Assembly: GCA_022340215.1 (NCBI GenBank)
Contig: JAJDOJ010000084.1
Coordinates: 1 to 40,230 of the forward strand
Direction of reading: 5' to 3'
Source of the DNA: Gammaproteobacteria bacterium
GTDB taxonomy: Bacteria; Pseudomonadota; Gammaproteobacteria; JAJDOJ01
Length of the DNA stretch: 40,230 nt
Shown one piece after another: positions 32,736 to 40,230 of the stretch. The translations under genes and the position numbers were made by a program. The notes under the pieces were generated by a model. It saw only the letters and a list, made by a program, of their open reading frames with translations, did not search any database and had not been told where the DNA came from. The first letter of the stretch is position 1; each line of letters starts with the position of its first letter.

Positions 32736-34688
32736 TTACTTCTTGTCGTCGACTTCCTCGAACTCGGCATCCACGACGTCGTCGTTTCCGGCGGATTCGG
32801 CGCCTGCGCCCTGCTGCGATGCCCCTGCACCCGCCCCGGGCGCACCGGCGGCACCCTGCGCATCGCCAGCCTGCTTGGCGTACATACGCTCGGCGAGCTT
32901 CCCCGAGGCCTCGGTCAGAGTCTGTGTCTTGGCCTCGATATCGGCCTTTTTGTCTCCCTTGATCGCCTCTCGCAGCGCAGAGATGGCATCCTCGATGCGC
33001 TTCCGCTCGTCAGCCTCGACATCGTCACCCATCTCCTTGAGCGACTTCTCGGTCGCGTGGATCATATTGTCCGCCTGGTTACGTACGGTGACCAGCTCGT
33101 GGAACTTGCGGTCCTCCTCGGCATGGGACTCCGCGTCCGACACCATGCGGTCGATCTCGTCGTCGGACAGGCCGCTGGAGGCCTTGATGACGATCGACTG
33201 TTCCTTGCTCGTCGCCTTGTCCTTGGCCGAAACGTTCAGGATCCCGTTGGCGTCGATATCGAAGCTGACCTCGATCTGTGGTACGCCCCGCGGCGCCGGC
33301 GGGATGTCGGACAGGTCGAACCGGCCGAGAGACTTGTTGGCCGAGGCCATCTCGCGCTCGCCCTGCAGGACATGCACGGTCACGGCGGTCTGGTTGTCGT
33401 CCGCGGTCGAGAACGTCTGGTTCGCCTGGGTCGGGATCGTGGTGTTTTTCTCGATGATCTTGGTCATGACCCCACCGAGGGTCTCGATCCCCAGGGACAG
33501 CGGCGTCACGTCGAGCAGCAACACGTCCTTGACCTCGCCGCCCAGCACGCCCGCCTGGATCGCGGCACCGACAGCAACGGCCTCGTCGGGGTTGACATCC
33601 TTGCGCGGCTCCTGCCCGAAGAAATCCTTAACGGTCTCCTGGACCTTGGGCATGCGTGTCTGTCCGCCGACCAGGATCACGTCGGTGATATCGGAATTGG
33701 ACAGTTCCGCGTCTTTCATCGCCAGTTTACAGGGACCAAGGGTACGCTGGATCAGGTCCTCCACGAGCGATTCCATTTTTGCCCGGGTTACCTTGACGTT
33801 GAGGTGCTTCGGTCCGGTGTTGTCCGCCGTGACATACGGCAGGTTCACCTCGGTCTGCTGGCTCGACGATAGCTCGATCTTTGCCTTTTCCGCTGCCTCC
33901 TTGAGTCGCTGCATCGCGAGCGGGTCACCGCGCAGGTCCATCCCCTGGTCCTTGCGGAACTCGTCGGCCAGATAGTCGATCAGACGCTTGTCGAAGTCCT
34001 CGCCACCGAGGAAGGTATCACCGTTGGTCGAGAGCACCTCGAACTGGTGTTCTCCGTCCACGTCGGCGATCTCGATGATGGAGATATCGAAGGTACCGCC
34101 GCCGAGGTCGTAGACGGCAAGTTTCCGGTCTCCCCGCTTCTTGTCCATGCCATAGGCAAGTGCGGCGGCCGTGGGCTCGTTGATGATTCGCTTGACGTCG
34201 AGGCCCGCAATACGCCCCGCGTCCTTGGTCGCCTGACGCTGGGAGTCATTGAAATAGGCCGGGACGGTGATGACGGCCTCCTTCACCTCTTCACCGAGGT
34301 AATCCTCGGCGGTCTTCTTCATCTTTTGCAGAACACGGGCCGACACCTCGGGTGAGGCCATCTTCTTGCCATGGGCTTCGACCCAGGCGTCGCCGTTGTC
34401 GGCGCGCACGATCTTGTAGGGCACCAGGTCGATGTCCTTCTGCACCGCTTCCTCGTCGAAGCGGCGACCGATCAGGCGCTTGACCGCAAAAATGGTGTTC
34501 GTCGGGTTGGTTACCGCCTGACGCTTGGCGGATTGTCCGACCAGCACCTGGTCGTCGTCCGTAAACGCGATGATCGATGGCGTCGTGCGGTCACCCTCGC
34601 TGTTTTCGATGACCTTGGCCGTCCCCCCCTCCATGACCGCCACGCACGAGTTGGTGGTGCCAAGGTCGATACCGATAATCTTGCCCAT
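32736..34688 (-). CDS. dnaK: Chaperone protein DnaK (Hsp70)
   Basis: 650 residues, the main ATP-dependent Hsp70 chaperone. The N-terminal ATPase domain starts [20 protein letters not shown] and contains [31 protein letters not shown] and [14 protein letters not shown]. The linker [13 protein letters not shown] leads into the substrate-binding domain and helical lid. The C-terminus is Gly/Ala-rich and ends EFEEVDDKK, the EEVD-like tail of bacterial DnaK. GGAG lies about nine bases before the ATG. A sigma32-type promoter stands directly upstream. Confidence 0.98.
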   Translation of the reverse strand: MGKIIGIDLGTTNSCVAVMEGGTAKVIENSEGDRTTPSIIAFTDDDQVLVGQSAKRQAVTNPTNTIFAVKRLIGRRFDEEAVQKDIDLVPYKIVRADNGDAWVEAHGKKMASPEVSARVLQKMKKTAEDYLGEEVKEAVITVPAYFNDSQRQATKDAGRIAGLDVKRIINEPTAAALAYGMDKKRGDRKLAVYDLGGGTFDISIIEIADVDGEHQFEVLSTNGDTFLGGEDFDKRLIDYLADEFRKDQGMDLRGDPLAMQRLKEAAEKAKIELSSSQQTEVNLPYVTADNTGPKHLNVKVTRAKMESLVEDLIQRTLGPCKLAMKDAELSNSDITDVILVGGQTRMPKVQETVKDFFGQEPRKDVNPDEAVAVGAAIQAGVLGGEVKDVLLLDVTPLSLGIETLGGVMTKIIEKNTTIPTQANQTFSTADDNQTAVTVHVLQGEREMASANKSLGRFDLSDIPPAPRGVPQIEVSFDIDANGILNVSAKDKATSKEQSIVIKASSGLSDDEIDRMVSDAESHAEEDRKFHELVTVRNQADNMIHATEKSLKEMGDDVEADERKRIEDAISALREAIKGDKKADIEAKTQTLTEASGKLAERMYAKQAGDAQGAAGAPGAGAGASQQGAGAESAGNDDVVDAEFEEVDDKK

Positions 34689-34741
34689 GTGGTTTCTCCG
34701 GATCGGGTGTATTTCGATGAAAATTCAGTGTCTATCGACGG

Positions 34742-34772
34742 TAGATTGGGTCGGCGCGCCCGAATTCAAGGG
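34742..34772 (-). promoter_or_regulatory. Sigma32-type heat-shock promoter before dnaK
   Basis: On the minus strand CCCTTGAA (34765-34772), a 14-bp spacer and CCCAATCTA (34742-34750) match the sigma32 consensus (CCCTTGAA, 13-15 bp, CCCCATNTA) with one mismatch in the -10. It lies in the 115-base gap between grpE and dnaK. The promoter is bracketed by an 8-bp inverted repeat, GTCTATCG (34730-34737) and CGATAGAC (34782-34789). Confidence 0.6.
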
Positions 34773-34803
34773 CTTCCCCAGCGATAGACGCGCCCTTCGG
34801 TTG

Positions 34804-35385
34804 CTACCCGGCTCCCTCCGGTGCCTTGGACACGATCACCATGGCGGGCCGCAGCAACCGGCCATTCAGTGTGTAACCCTTCTGCATCACGGCGCTGACC
34901 GTATTGGGCGGCAACGAGGCATTTTCCTGTGCTGTCATCGCCTGATGGAACTCGGGATCGAACGCCTCGCCCTGCGGGTCGATCTCCTCGATATCGAATT
35001 TTTCCATCGCTTGCGTCAGCATTTTCAACGTCATCTCCATGCCTTCGCGCAGCTTTGCCGCATCCGCCTCCTCGTGGGCGTGACCCAGGCCAAGCTCGAG
35101 GCTATCCCGAACGTTCAGGAGTTCCGAGGCGAACTTCTCGAGTCCGTACCTGTGTGCCTTTTCCAGATCGCGATCACTTCGCTTGCGGAAGTTATCGAAG
35201 TCCGCCTGCGCACGAATCAGCTTCTGCCAGGTGTCCTCGGCGCGGCCGCGTGCATCCTCGAGTTCCACCCGCAACTGTTCGATGTCGACCTCTTCGGGTT
35301 CCTCCGGGGTCTGATCCCCGTTCGCTTTCGGGTCCTCACCCGGTTGGATCTTGTCCTCGTCTCCCATTCTTGAGCTTTCAGGCAT
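34804..35385 (-). CDS. grpE: Nucleotide exchange factor GrpE
   Basis: 193 residues, releases ADP from DnaK. An acidic, disordered N-terminus (about 1-35) is followed by the long dimerising coiled coil with AQADFDNFRKRSDRDLEKAH and the conserved ELLNVRDSLE segment. The C-terminal beta domain ends with TVSAVMQKGYTLNGRLLRPA, the DnaK-contacting part. I use the ATG at 35385; an in-frame ATG at 35367 is an alternative. It follows hrcA by 126 bases and has its own sigma32-type promoter. Confidence 0.95.
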   Translation of the reverse strand: MPESSRMGDEDKIQPGEDPKANGDQTPEEPEEVDIEQLRVELEDARGRAEDTWQKLIRAQADFDNFRKRSDRDLEKAHRYGLEKFASELLNVRDSLELGLGHAHEEADAAKLREGMEMTLKMLTQAMEKFDIEEIDPQGEAFDPEFHQAMTAQENASLPPNTVSAVMQKGYTLNGRLLRPAMVIVSKAPEGAG

Positions 35386-35502
35386 TTTTCAGTTTTACCC
35401 CTCTTGCAACCTGTGAATGCGAATCCTTTGGCGTGCCGGCGAAAAGCCTCCGACGTCGCGACTCCGACGGACCCGCGGATCCCTGAACCGTCTCCGGAAC
35501 CG

Positions 35503-35530
35503 ATATGGGGGTCACTCCCTAAGTTTCAAT
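35503..35530 (-). promoter_or_regulatory. Sigma32-type heat-shock promoter before grpE
   Basis: On the minus strand ATTGAAA (35524-35530), a 13-bp spacer and CCCCATAT (35503-35510) match the sigma32 consensus (CTTGAAA and CCCCATNT) closely. The -35 lies in the last codons of hrcA and the spacer contains the hrcA stop. It would let grpE and the genes after it be induced without hrcA. Confidence 0.6.
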
Positions 35531-36570
35531 GCCGACCCCAGCAATCGAGCGGTAATATCGACCAACGGCACGACTCTTTCATACGCCATTCGGGTCGGAC
35601 CGACGACGGCCAACACACCGACCACGTCCTCCCCGACCATATAGGGGGCAGAGACGACACTGCACTCGTTCAACGGCTTGTAGTCGGATTCGTGCCCGAT
35701 GAATATCTGCACTCCGTCGGCGTGGATGCACTTGTCCAGCAGCGCGATGATGTCCCGCTTGCGGTTGAACGCCTCGAACAGGCGCCTCAACTTGTTCATA
35801 TCGCACAGATCACCATAGCGCATCAGCTCGGTCTGTCCCGCGACGATGTAGTCTTCCCGCTCCTTCGATACCGTGGAAAACACCTTCTCCCCGAGTTCCA
35901 CCGCCGCCTCCATCAACCGGTTCATGTCCCGGCGGACACCGTCCATCTCCTCGATGAGCCCCTGGCGGACCGCCTGCAGATCCTTGCCGGCGTAACGCTC
36001 GTTGAGATAGTTTGCGACCTGCTCCAGTTCCGATGCGGTATAGGGTCGATCGAGCTTGATGATCAGGTTCTGCACCTCCTGCCGGTTTGTCACCAGGATC
36101 ACCAGTGTACGACCATCTGACATTTCCAGAAACTCGATTCGACGCAGCACCGCACGTTCCGAGCGTGGCACGGTCACGATCCCCGCCAGATGCGAGATGC
36201 CGGAGATCAGACTCGAAGCGGTCTCCACCAGGTCGTGGTGACTGAGCGACGGGTCCAGACCCTCTTTCAACTCCGCGATGGTTTCTTGCCGCAGGGGGCG
36301 CACCTTCAGCATTCGGTCCACGAAGGTTCGGTAGCCCAGGGTGGTAGGAACCCGGCCCGCCGAGGTGTGGGGCGAATGGACCAGCCCCATCTCCGCCAGG
36401 TCCGCCATGACGTTACGAACCGTTGCGGGACTGACATCCAGCCCGGCGGCCCGCGCAAGAGAGCGTGAACCCACGGGCTGCCCAGCCCTGATGTAACTCT
36501 CAACCAGGACCTTCAACAACTGCTCCTCTCGCTCTGTCAGCGGAATCTGATCTGTCGGGTCAATCGGCAT
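35512..36570 (-). CDS. hrcA: Heat-inducible transcription repressor HrcA
   Basis: 352 residues, repressor that binds the CIRCE operator and is released upon heat shock, with GroEL aiding its folding in studied species. An N-terminal winged helix (REEQLLKVLVESYIRAGQPV, then LDVSPATVRNVMADLAEMGL) precedes a GAF-like central domain and the conserved ending VVGPTRMAYERVVPLVDITA. I prefer the ATG at 36570 (MPIDPTDQIPLTERE), which gives the usual length. An ATG at 36597 is possible but lies only three bases from the CIRCE element. It heads the hrcA-grpE-dnaK-dnaJ operon. Confidence 0.94.
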   Translation of the reverse strand: MPIDPTDQIPLTEREEQLLKVLVESYIRAGQPVGSRSLARAAGLDVSPATVRNVMADLAEMGLVHSPHTSAGRVPTTLGYRTFVDRMLKVRPLRQETIAELKEGLDPSLSHHDLVETASSLISGISHLAGIVTVPRSERAVLRRIEFLEMSDGRTLVILVTNRQEVQNLIIKLDRPYTASELEQVANYLNERYAGKDLQAVRQGLIEEMDGVRRDMNRLMEAAVELGEKVFSTVSKEREDYIVAGQTELMRYGDLCDMNKLRRLFEAFNRKRDIIALLDKCIHADGVQIFIGHESDYKPLNECSVVSAPYMVGEDVVGVLAVVGPTRMAYERVVPLVDITARLLGSALKLRE

Positions 36571-36600
36571 GGCGGCGCCTGTTTTTTCGCGCGGCATACC

Positions 36601-36627
36601 TTAGCACTCTTGCCGCGCGGGTGCTAA
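36601..36627 (-). promoter_or_regulatory. CIRCE operator (HrcA-binding site)
   Basis: TTAGCACTC, nine bases, GGGTGCTAA. The CIRCE consensus is TTAGCACTC-N9-GAGTGCTAA, so there is one mismatch in 18. It lies directly upstream of hrcA, where binding would autoregulate the operon. Confidence 0.93.
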
Positions 36628-36676
36628 CCCTCGGTGTCGACAGGCCGTACTCCCGCACCCCCGGTTTGGAGACACG

Positions 36677-36705
36677 TTGGCAGGTCACGGGTGACATGCT
36701 AGTTT
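36677..36705 (+). promoter_or_regulatory. Possible nadK-recN promoter
   Basis: TTGGCA (36677-36682), a 17-bp spacer and TAGTTT (36700-36705) form a moderate sigma70-like pair about 85 bases before nadK. The -10 is weak (3-4 of 6). No LexA box is evident, although recN is an SOS gene in E. coli. Confidence 0.35.
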
Positions 36706-36790
36706 TAAGTGAGCGACCAACCCCCCACCCGCGGGATCGACACGCCAGGACCGCCCCGGCGAACCGGTGCCGTCCGGAGAAACGGCAACA

Positions 36791-37684
36791 ATGACCGGCA
36801 CTCATTCCACCCCCGCCTTCAAGACCATCGGTGTAATCACCAAGCCCGGCGATCAGCGTCTGGCGGACACGGTTCAGGGCCTGCTTAGCCACCTGCGTTC
36901 CCATCAGGTAAAGGTACTGGTCGACGAATCGGCCGCCGAACTGCTGGGTCCCGTAGCCTGTCCGGTTCACCCACGCTCGCGACTCGTCTCGGAATGCGAC
37001 CTCGCCGTTGTCGTCGGGGGAGACGGCACCCTGCTGCACGCGGCCCGCAGCCTGCTCGACGCCTCGGTCCCCATGGTCGGCATCAATCGGGGCCGACTGG
37101 GATTTCTTGCCGATATTTCGCCCGAGGACATGACCGAGCGGATCGACGAGATCCTGGCCGGACGCTACAACGAGGACCGGCGCTTCATGCTTCAGGGCCA
37201 GGTGTTTCGCGCCGACGACTGCCTGATGCGAAGCGATGCATTCAACGATGTCGTCGTACACGCTCACGGCATGGTGCGCATGATCGAGTTCGATACGATG
37301 ATCGACGGGCGTTTCATGAACTCCCAGCTCGCCGATGGTCTGGTCATCTCGACACCGACGGGTTCCACCGCCTACGCCCTGTCCGGGGGAGGGCCGGTCG
37401 TCTACCCGACGCTCGAGGCGATCTGTCTGGTGCCCATCTGTCCGCATACCCTGGGCAACCGCCCGATTGTCGTCCATTCCAGGAGCCGGATCGAGATCAG
37501 GATCCGCCCCCATAACTCGGTCCCCGCCCTGGTCTCGTTCGACGGACAGGTCAACCATGAGCTCGAGCCGGAAGACCGCATCGTCATCACCCGCAGGGAA
37601 AGGCAGCTCCGACTCATTCAGCCGCCCGACTTCGACTATTTCCAGATCCTGCGGGCGAAACTCAAGTGGAGCGAGAGACCCTGA
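36791..37684 (+). CDS. nadK: NAD kinase
   Basis: 297 residues, phosphorylates NAD to NADP. The catalytic GGDGT motif is in LAVVVGGDGTLLHAARSLLD. Other family blocks are VGINRGRLGFLADIS, NDVVVHAHGMVRMIEFD and ADGLVISTPTGSTAYALSGG. The ATG at 36791 (MTGTHSTPAFKTIG) has GGAG about 13 bases upstream and is preferred over a GTG at 36767. It is divergent from hrcA and precedes recN by 18 bases, a common hrcA/nadK/recN arrangement. Confidence 0.95.
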   Translation: MTGTHSTPAFKTIGVITKPGDQRLADTVQGLLSHLRSHQVKVLVDESAAELLGPVACPVHPRSRLVSECDLAVVVGGDGTLLHAARSLLDASVPMVGINRGRLGFLADISPEDMTERIDEILAGRYNEDRRFMLQGQVFRADDCLMRSDAFNDVVVHAHGMVRMIEFDTMIDGRFMNSQLADGLVISTPTGSTAYALSGGGPVVYPTLEAICLVPICPHTLGNRPIVVHSRSRIEIRIRPHNSVPALVSFDGQVNHELEPEDRIVITRRERQLRLIQPPDFDYFQILRAKLKWSERP

Positions 37685-37702
37685 CACGACACTGCCCAGA
37701 CC

Positions 37703-39370
37703 ATGCTGACTCGCATTCACCTGCGTGATTTCGCCGTCGCCGCGGATATCGAGATCTCACTGAATCCCGGGATGAACGTCCTCACCGGCGAGACCGGTGC
37801 TGGTAAGTCGATACTGGTCGATGCGCTCGGACTGCTGCTCGGAGACCGCGCCGAGCGCAGCGTCGTACGGCACGGCGCCTCACGGGCGGAGCTGGCGCTG
37901 GAGGTCGATCTCACGGACCTGTCCGCGGTAGGTCGATGGCTCGAGCGACAGGATCTGGACAACGGCGGCGAGTGCCTGTTGCGTAGGATCGTGTCCGGCG
38001 AAGGACGTTCGCGGGGTTACGTCAATGGCTCGCCCGTCCCGCTGGCGACCCTGCGTGAGCTGGGAGAGCAACTGGTCGACATTCATGGCCAGCATGTCCA
38101 TCAATCCCTGTTGAGGAGCGACGTGCAGCGCGAGCTGCTCGACAGTCACGCCGGAAACGACGTGCTGGTCCGCGAGTTCTCCGCCGACTACCGGCGCTGG
38201 CGGGAACTTTCCCGGGGGCTCGCCTCGCGGGAGGAGAACGAACATGAACTGACCGGGCGCAGGACGCTCCTGCAGTACCAGGTACAGGAACTCGCTGACC
38301 TGAATCCGGGAACCGACGAGTACGAGTCGCTGGACGCCGAGCAGCGCCGTCTGGCCCATGTCGAATCGCTGCGGAACGGCCTGTGGAATATGTCCCATTC
38401 CCTCTACGAGAACGAGGAGGACTCGATCTACGGATCCCTGGCCGGACTGGTCTCGACACTGGAGGGCCTCCTGCCTTTCGATCCCGGCCTTGAGTCTCTG
38501 AGCGGTGGGTTCTCTGAAATCCTGGACCAGACCCGGGAACTGGCCTCCGAACTGCGTCGGCACCTGGAGGGTCTGGAGTCAGATCCCGCCCGGCTCGCTA
38601 TTGTCGATGAACGCCTCGCCGCGATACACGATCTCGCCCGAAAACACCGGGTCGCACCCGAGGAGCTGGCATCGCATCTCGATCGAATGCGCACCGATCT
38701 CACCGCGCTCGAAACCACGGGGCGATCCCTGCCGGCGCTGCGCCAGGAGCTGCACGAACTGGAAACATTGTTATGGGAGCGTTGCCGGGTGCTGAGCTCC
38801 AGGCGCAGCGAAACGGCGCGGACACTCGGTAAGGACGTCACCCAAGCCATGCAGGCGCTCGGATTGAAAGGCGGCGAGCTGCAGATCGAGTCCCGCGCCC
38901 TGGACAGGAAGCGCATGTCGGCGAGCGGTTGCGATCAGGTGGAATTCCTGGTGCGCACCAACCCCGGCATGCAGGCCGGTCCCATGAACCGGATCGTTTC
39001 CGGAGGAGAGCTGTCGCGCCTGAGCCTCGCTATCCAAATGGTCGCGGCCCGCGACCTGAAGATACCGACGCTGGTATTCGACGAGGTAGACGCCGGCATC
39101 GGCGGTGCGGTCGCGGAGACGGTGGGACAACAACTGCGCTCGTTAGGCGAACAGCGGCAGGTCCTCTGCGTCACGCACCTGCCGCAGGTCGCCGCACAGG
39201 CGCACCACCACTACCGGGTCAGCAAGACAGAGAACGGTGGATCGGCCGTTTCCCGCATTCAGGCCCTGAACGAATCGCAGCGAGTCGAGGAACTGGCGCG
39301 CATGCTGGGTGGCCTGAGGGTCACGCCGCAGACCCGCGCACACGCCGCCGAGATGCTGAGCAAACCTTGA
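37703..39370 (+). CDS. recN: DNA repair protein RecN
   Basis: 555 residues, SMC-like ATPase that acts early in double-strand-break repair. The N-terminal half-ATPase has Walker A GETGAGKSILVDALGLLLGD (residues 29-48). The middle is a coiled coil (about 150-370) with a short turn. The C-terminal half-ATPase has the signature VSGGELSRLSLAIQM, Walker B TLVFDEVDAGIGG and the His-switch region LCVTHLPQVAAQA. It ends 17 bases before the convergent fur gene. Confidence 0.96.
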   Translation: MLTRIHLRDFAVAADIEISLNPGMNVLTGETGAGKSILVDALGLLLGDRAERSVVRHGASRAELALEVDLTDLSAVGRWLERQDLDNGGECLLRRIVSGEGRSRGYVNGSPVPLATLRELGEQLVDIHGQHVHQSLLRSDVQRELLDSHAGNDVLVREFSADYRRWRELSRGLASREENEHELTGRRTLLQYQVQELADLNPGTDEYESLDAEQRRLAHVESLRNGLWNMSHSLYENEEDSIYGSLAGLVSTLEGLLPFDPGLESLSGGFSEILDQTRELASELRRHLEGLESDPARLAIVDERLAAIHDLARKHRVAPEELASHLDRMRTDLTALETTGRSLPALRQELHELETLLWERCRVLSSRRSETARTLGKDVTQAMQALGLKGGELQIESRALDRKRMSASGCDQVEFLVRTNPGMQAGPMNRIVSGGELSRLSLAIQMVAARDLKIPTLVFDEVDAGIGGAVAETVGQQLRSLGEQRQVLCVTHLPQVAAQAHHHYRVSKTENGGSAVSRIQALNESQRVEELARMLGGLRVTPQTRAHAAEMLSKP

Positions 39371-39387
39371 ATAAGGCCGCGATAGCG

Positions 39388-39813
39388 TCAGGACGCGTCG
39401 TCGGTCTCGTCGTCCTCGACAAACTCTCCGTAAAGGATCAGTGAATGATCGGTGATCCTGAAACCGTGTTCGCGGGCGATCTCCCGCTGCCGACGCTCGA
39501 TGGTCTCGTCGAAGAACTCGACCACCTTCCCGCTCTTGCTGCAGACCATGTGATCGTGGTGGTTTCCGCGGTTGAGCTCGAAGACCGCCTGGCCTCCCTC
39601 GAAATGGTGCCGGTGCACGATTCCCGCCGCCTCGAACTGGGTCAACACACGGTAAACCGTCGCCAGCCCGATCTCTTCCCGGCTCTCGAGCAGGATCTTG
39701 TAGATATCCTCCGCAGAGAGATGGTGCTCGACGGAGTTCTCGAGGATTTCGAGGATTTTCACGCGCGGCAGGGTGACCTTCAATCCCGCTTTTCTGAGAT
39801 CCAGACTTTCCAT
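39388..39813 (-). CDS. fur: Ferric uptake regulator Fur
   Basis: 141 residues, iron-responsive repressor. The winged helix includes LKVTLPRVKILEILE and the recognition helix region EEIGLATVYRVLTQFEAAGI. Metal-site residues are present in HRHHFEGGQAVFEL and NHHDHMVC. The zinc CxxC of E. coli Fur is reduced to C91-S-K-S94, and C91 is the only cysteine in the protein, so structural zinc cannot be held by a CxxC pair. AAGGAG lies about eight bases before the ATG. It is convergent with recN. Confidence 0.96.
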   Translation of the reverse strand: MESLDLRKAGLKVTLPRVKILEILENSVEHHLSAEDIYKILLESREEIGLATVYRVLTQFEAAGIVHRHHFEGGQAVFELNRGNHHDHMVCSKSGKVVEFFDETIERRQREIAREHGFRITDHSLILYGEFVEDDETDDAS

Positions 39814-40093
39814 GCCTCACTCCTTTAGGTAACCGGAAACGAACCTTTATGTTTTCGCGGTCATTTTGTTTTCGCGGTCATTCCCATTACCATGATGCAC
39901 TTGCCAGCGAGATGCTCGGAGCAGTTGACGAACGCCCACAAACCAAGTGGTTATGTAACGAGGTGCCCTGTCCAGCAGATCATTACGGATTCCGCGCTCC
40001 CCTGGTGTTTCGCAGCAAGGCGCAGCGCGCGCGCCTTGCCATGAACGCTGACACGCTAACTGAACTCGCAATGATCAGTTGGACAGAGCACTA
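39814..40093. other. Stretch upstream of fur without a recognised gene
   Basis: The fur promoter should lie here, but I see no clear -35/-10 pair or classical Fur box. It holds the direct repeat at 39851-39882 and a hairpin, GCAAGGCGC (40015-40023) with GCGCCTTGC (40031-40039). An 81-codon open frame at 39849-40094 (plus) and a 74-codon one at 39847-40071 (minus) overlap each other and resemble no family I know. The divergent bamE gene often found next to fur is not present. Confidence 0.5.
39851..39882. repeat. Two direct 15-bp repeats upstream of fur
   Basis: GTTTTCGCGGTCATT occurs at 39851-39865 and again at 39868-39882, a 17-base period with TT between. They lie about 40-70 bases before the fur start. 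They could be a tandem operator or a small duplication. Confidence 0.8.
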
Positions 40094-40230
40094 GGAGCCT
40101 GTCGGACTGAGGATTAATCTACTGCGCTGATGGGAGCTCGGCTCAAATGCCCCCGATTTTTCGTTGCGTAGGCCCACTATGCGCCTCAAAATCGTGAACA
40201 TTCGATCTCGCTCTCCCATCATGCTCGCTA
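40094..40230. mobile_element. Probable insertion-sequence or MITE end, cut by window edge
   Basis: The segment begins GGAGCCTGTCGGACT (40094-40108), the kind of terminal repeat (reverse AGTCCGACAGGCTCC) I associate with IS1182-like elements, and is preceded by CTA. Further in is an imperfect hairpin: CGATTTT (40154-40160) with AAAATCG (40188-40194), and GCGTAG with CTATGC nested inside. No coding sequence is seen before the window ends. The family guess rests on recollection of the end sequence. Confidence 0.4.

Noticed and set aside
39847-40094. Two overlapping small open frames on opposite strands
   Set aside because: Neither resembles a known family, they overlap each other, and the minus one spans the fur promoter region and direct repeats; I cannot support either as a gene.

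Overview
The window looks like the chromosome of a GC-rich gammaproteobacterium, probably of the Chromatiales/Ectothiorhodospiraceae type. The reasons are the hrcA-grpE-dnaK-dnaJ-dapB-carA-carB-greA order with a CIRCE operator, the tpiA-secG-tRNA-Leu-nuoABCDEFGHIJKLMN-tRNA-fMet order, and gammaproteobacterial protein sequences throughout. This assignment is an inference from gene order and protein motifs; no database was searched.

Region 1 (1-3020) is accessory DNA abutting the 3' end of an initiator tRNA gene. Its left half is decayed: on the minus strand a transposase N-terminal fragment cut by the window edge, a DNA adenine methylase C-terminal fragment broken at an 8-base G run, a 93-bp inverted-repeat (MITE-like) element, and an N-terminal fragment that resembles a phage/plasmid primase. 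Its right half is a tightly overlapping plus-strand cluster: brnT toxin, brnA antitoxin, a higA-type antitoxin without a higB, a truncated brnA-like ORF, and a chimeric ORF joining a DEDDh 3'-5' exonuclease to the zinc ribbon of a large serine recombinase. The recombinase remnant runs, after a frameshift, into the tRNA gene. The genes that usually follow this tRNA (rimP, nusA, infB) are not in the window.

Region 2 (3020-18307) is tRNA-fMet, the complete 14-gene nuo operon for respiratory complex I (minus strand, nuoA at 18092 to nuoN at 3258), and tRNA-Leu(GAG). All 14 subunits are intact. NuoG lacks the cysteines of the optional N7 cluster.

Region 3 (18308-31324) carries, on the minus strand, secG, tpiA, glmM, folP, ftsH, rlmE, greA, carB, carA and dapB; only yhbY is on the plus strand. 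carA has a TTG start and a structured leader behind a good sigma70-type promoter.

Region 4 (31397-36627) is the heat-shock operon hrcA-grpE-dnaK-dnaJ. It shows a CIRCE operator at hrcA and two sigma32-type promoters, before grpE and before dnaK, so HrcA repression and sigma32 activation appear to be combined. A terminator-like hairpin sits between dnaK and dnaJ.

Region 5 (36677-40230) has the divergent nadK-recN pair, convergent fur, and then about 400 bp without a recognisable gene. That stretch holds a short direct repeat and, at the edge, what looks like an insertion-sequence or MITE end where bamE is often found.

I did not find a convincing wholly new system. The most unusual items are the composite toxin-antitoxin cluster, the exonuclease-recombinase chimera at the tRNA junction, and the layered heat-shock control.
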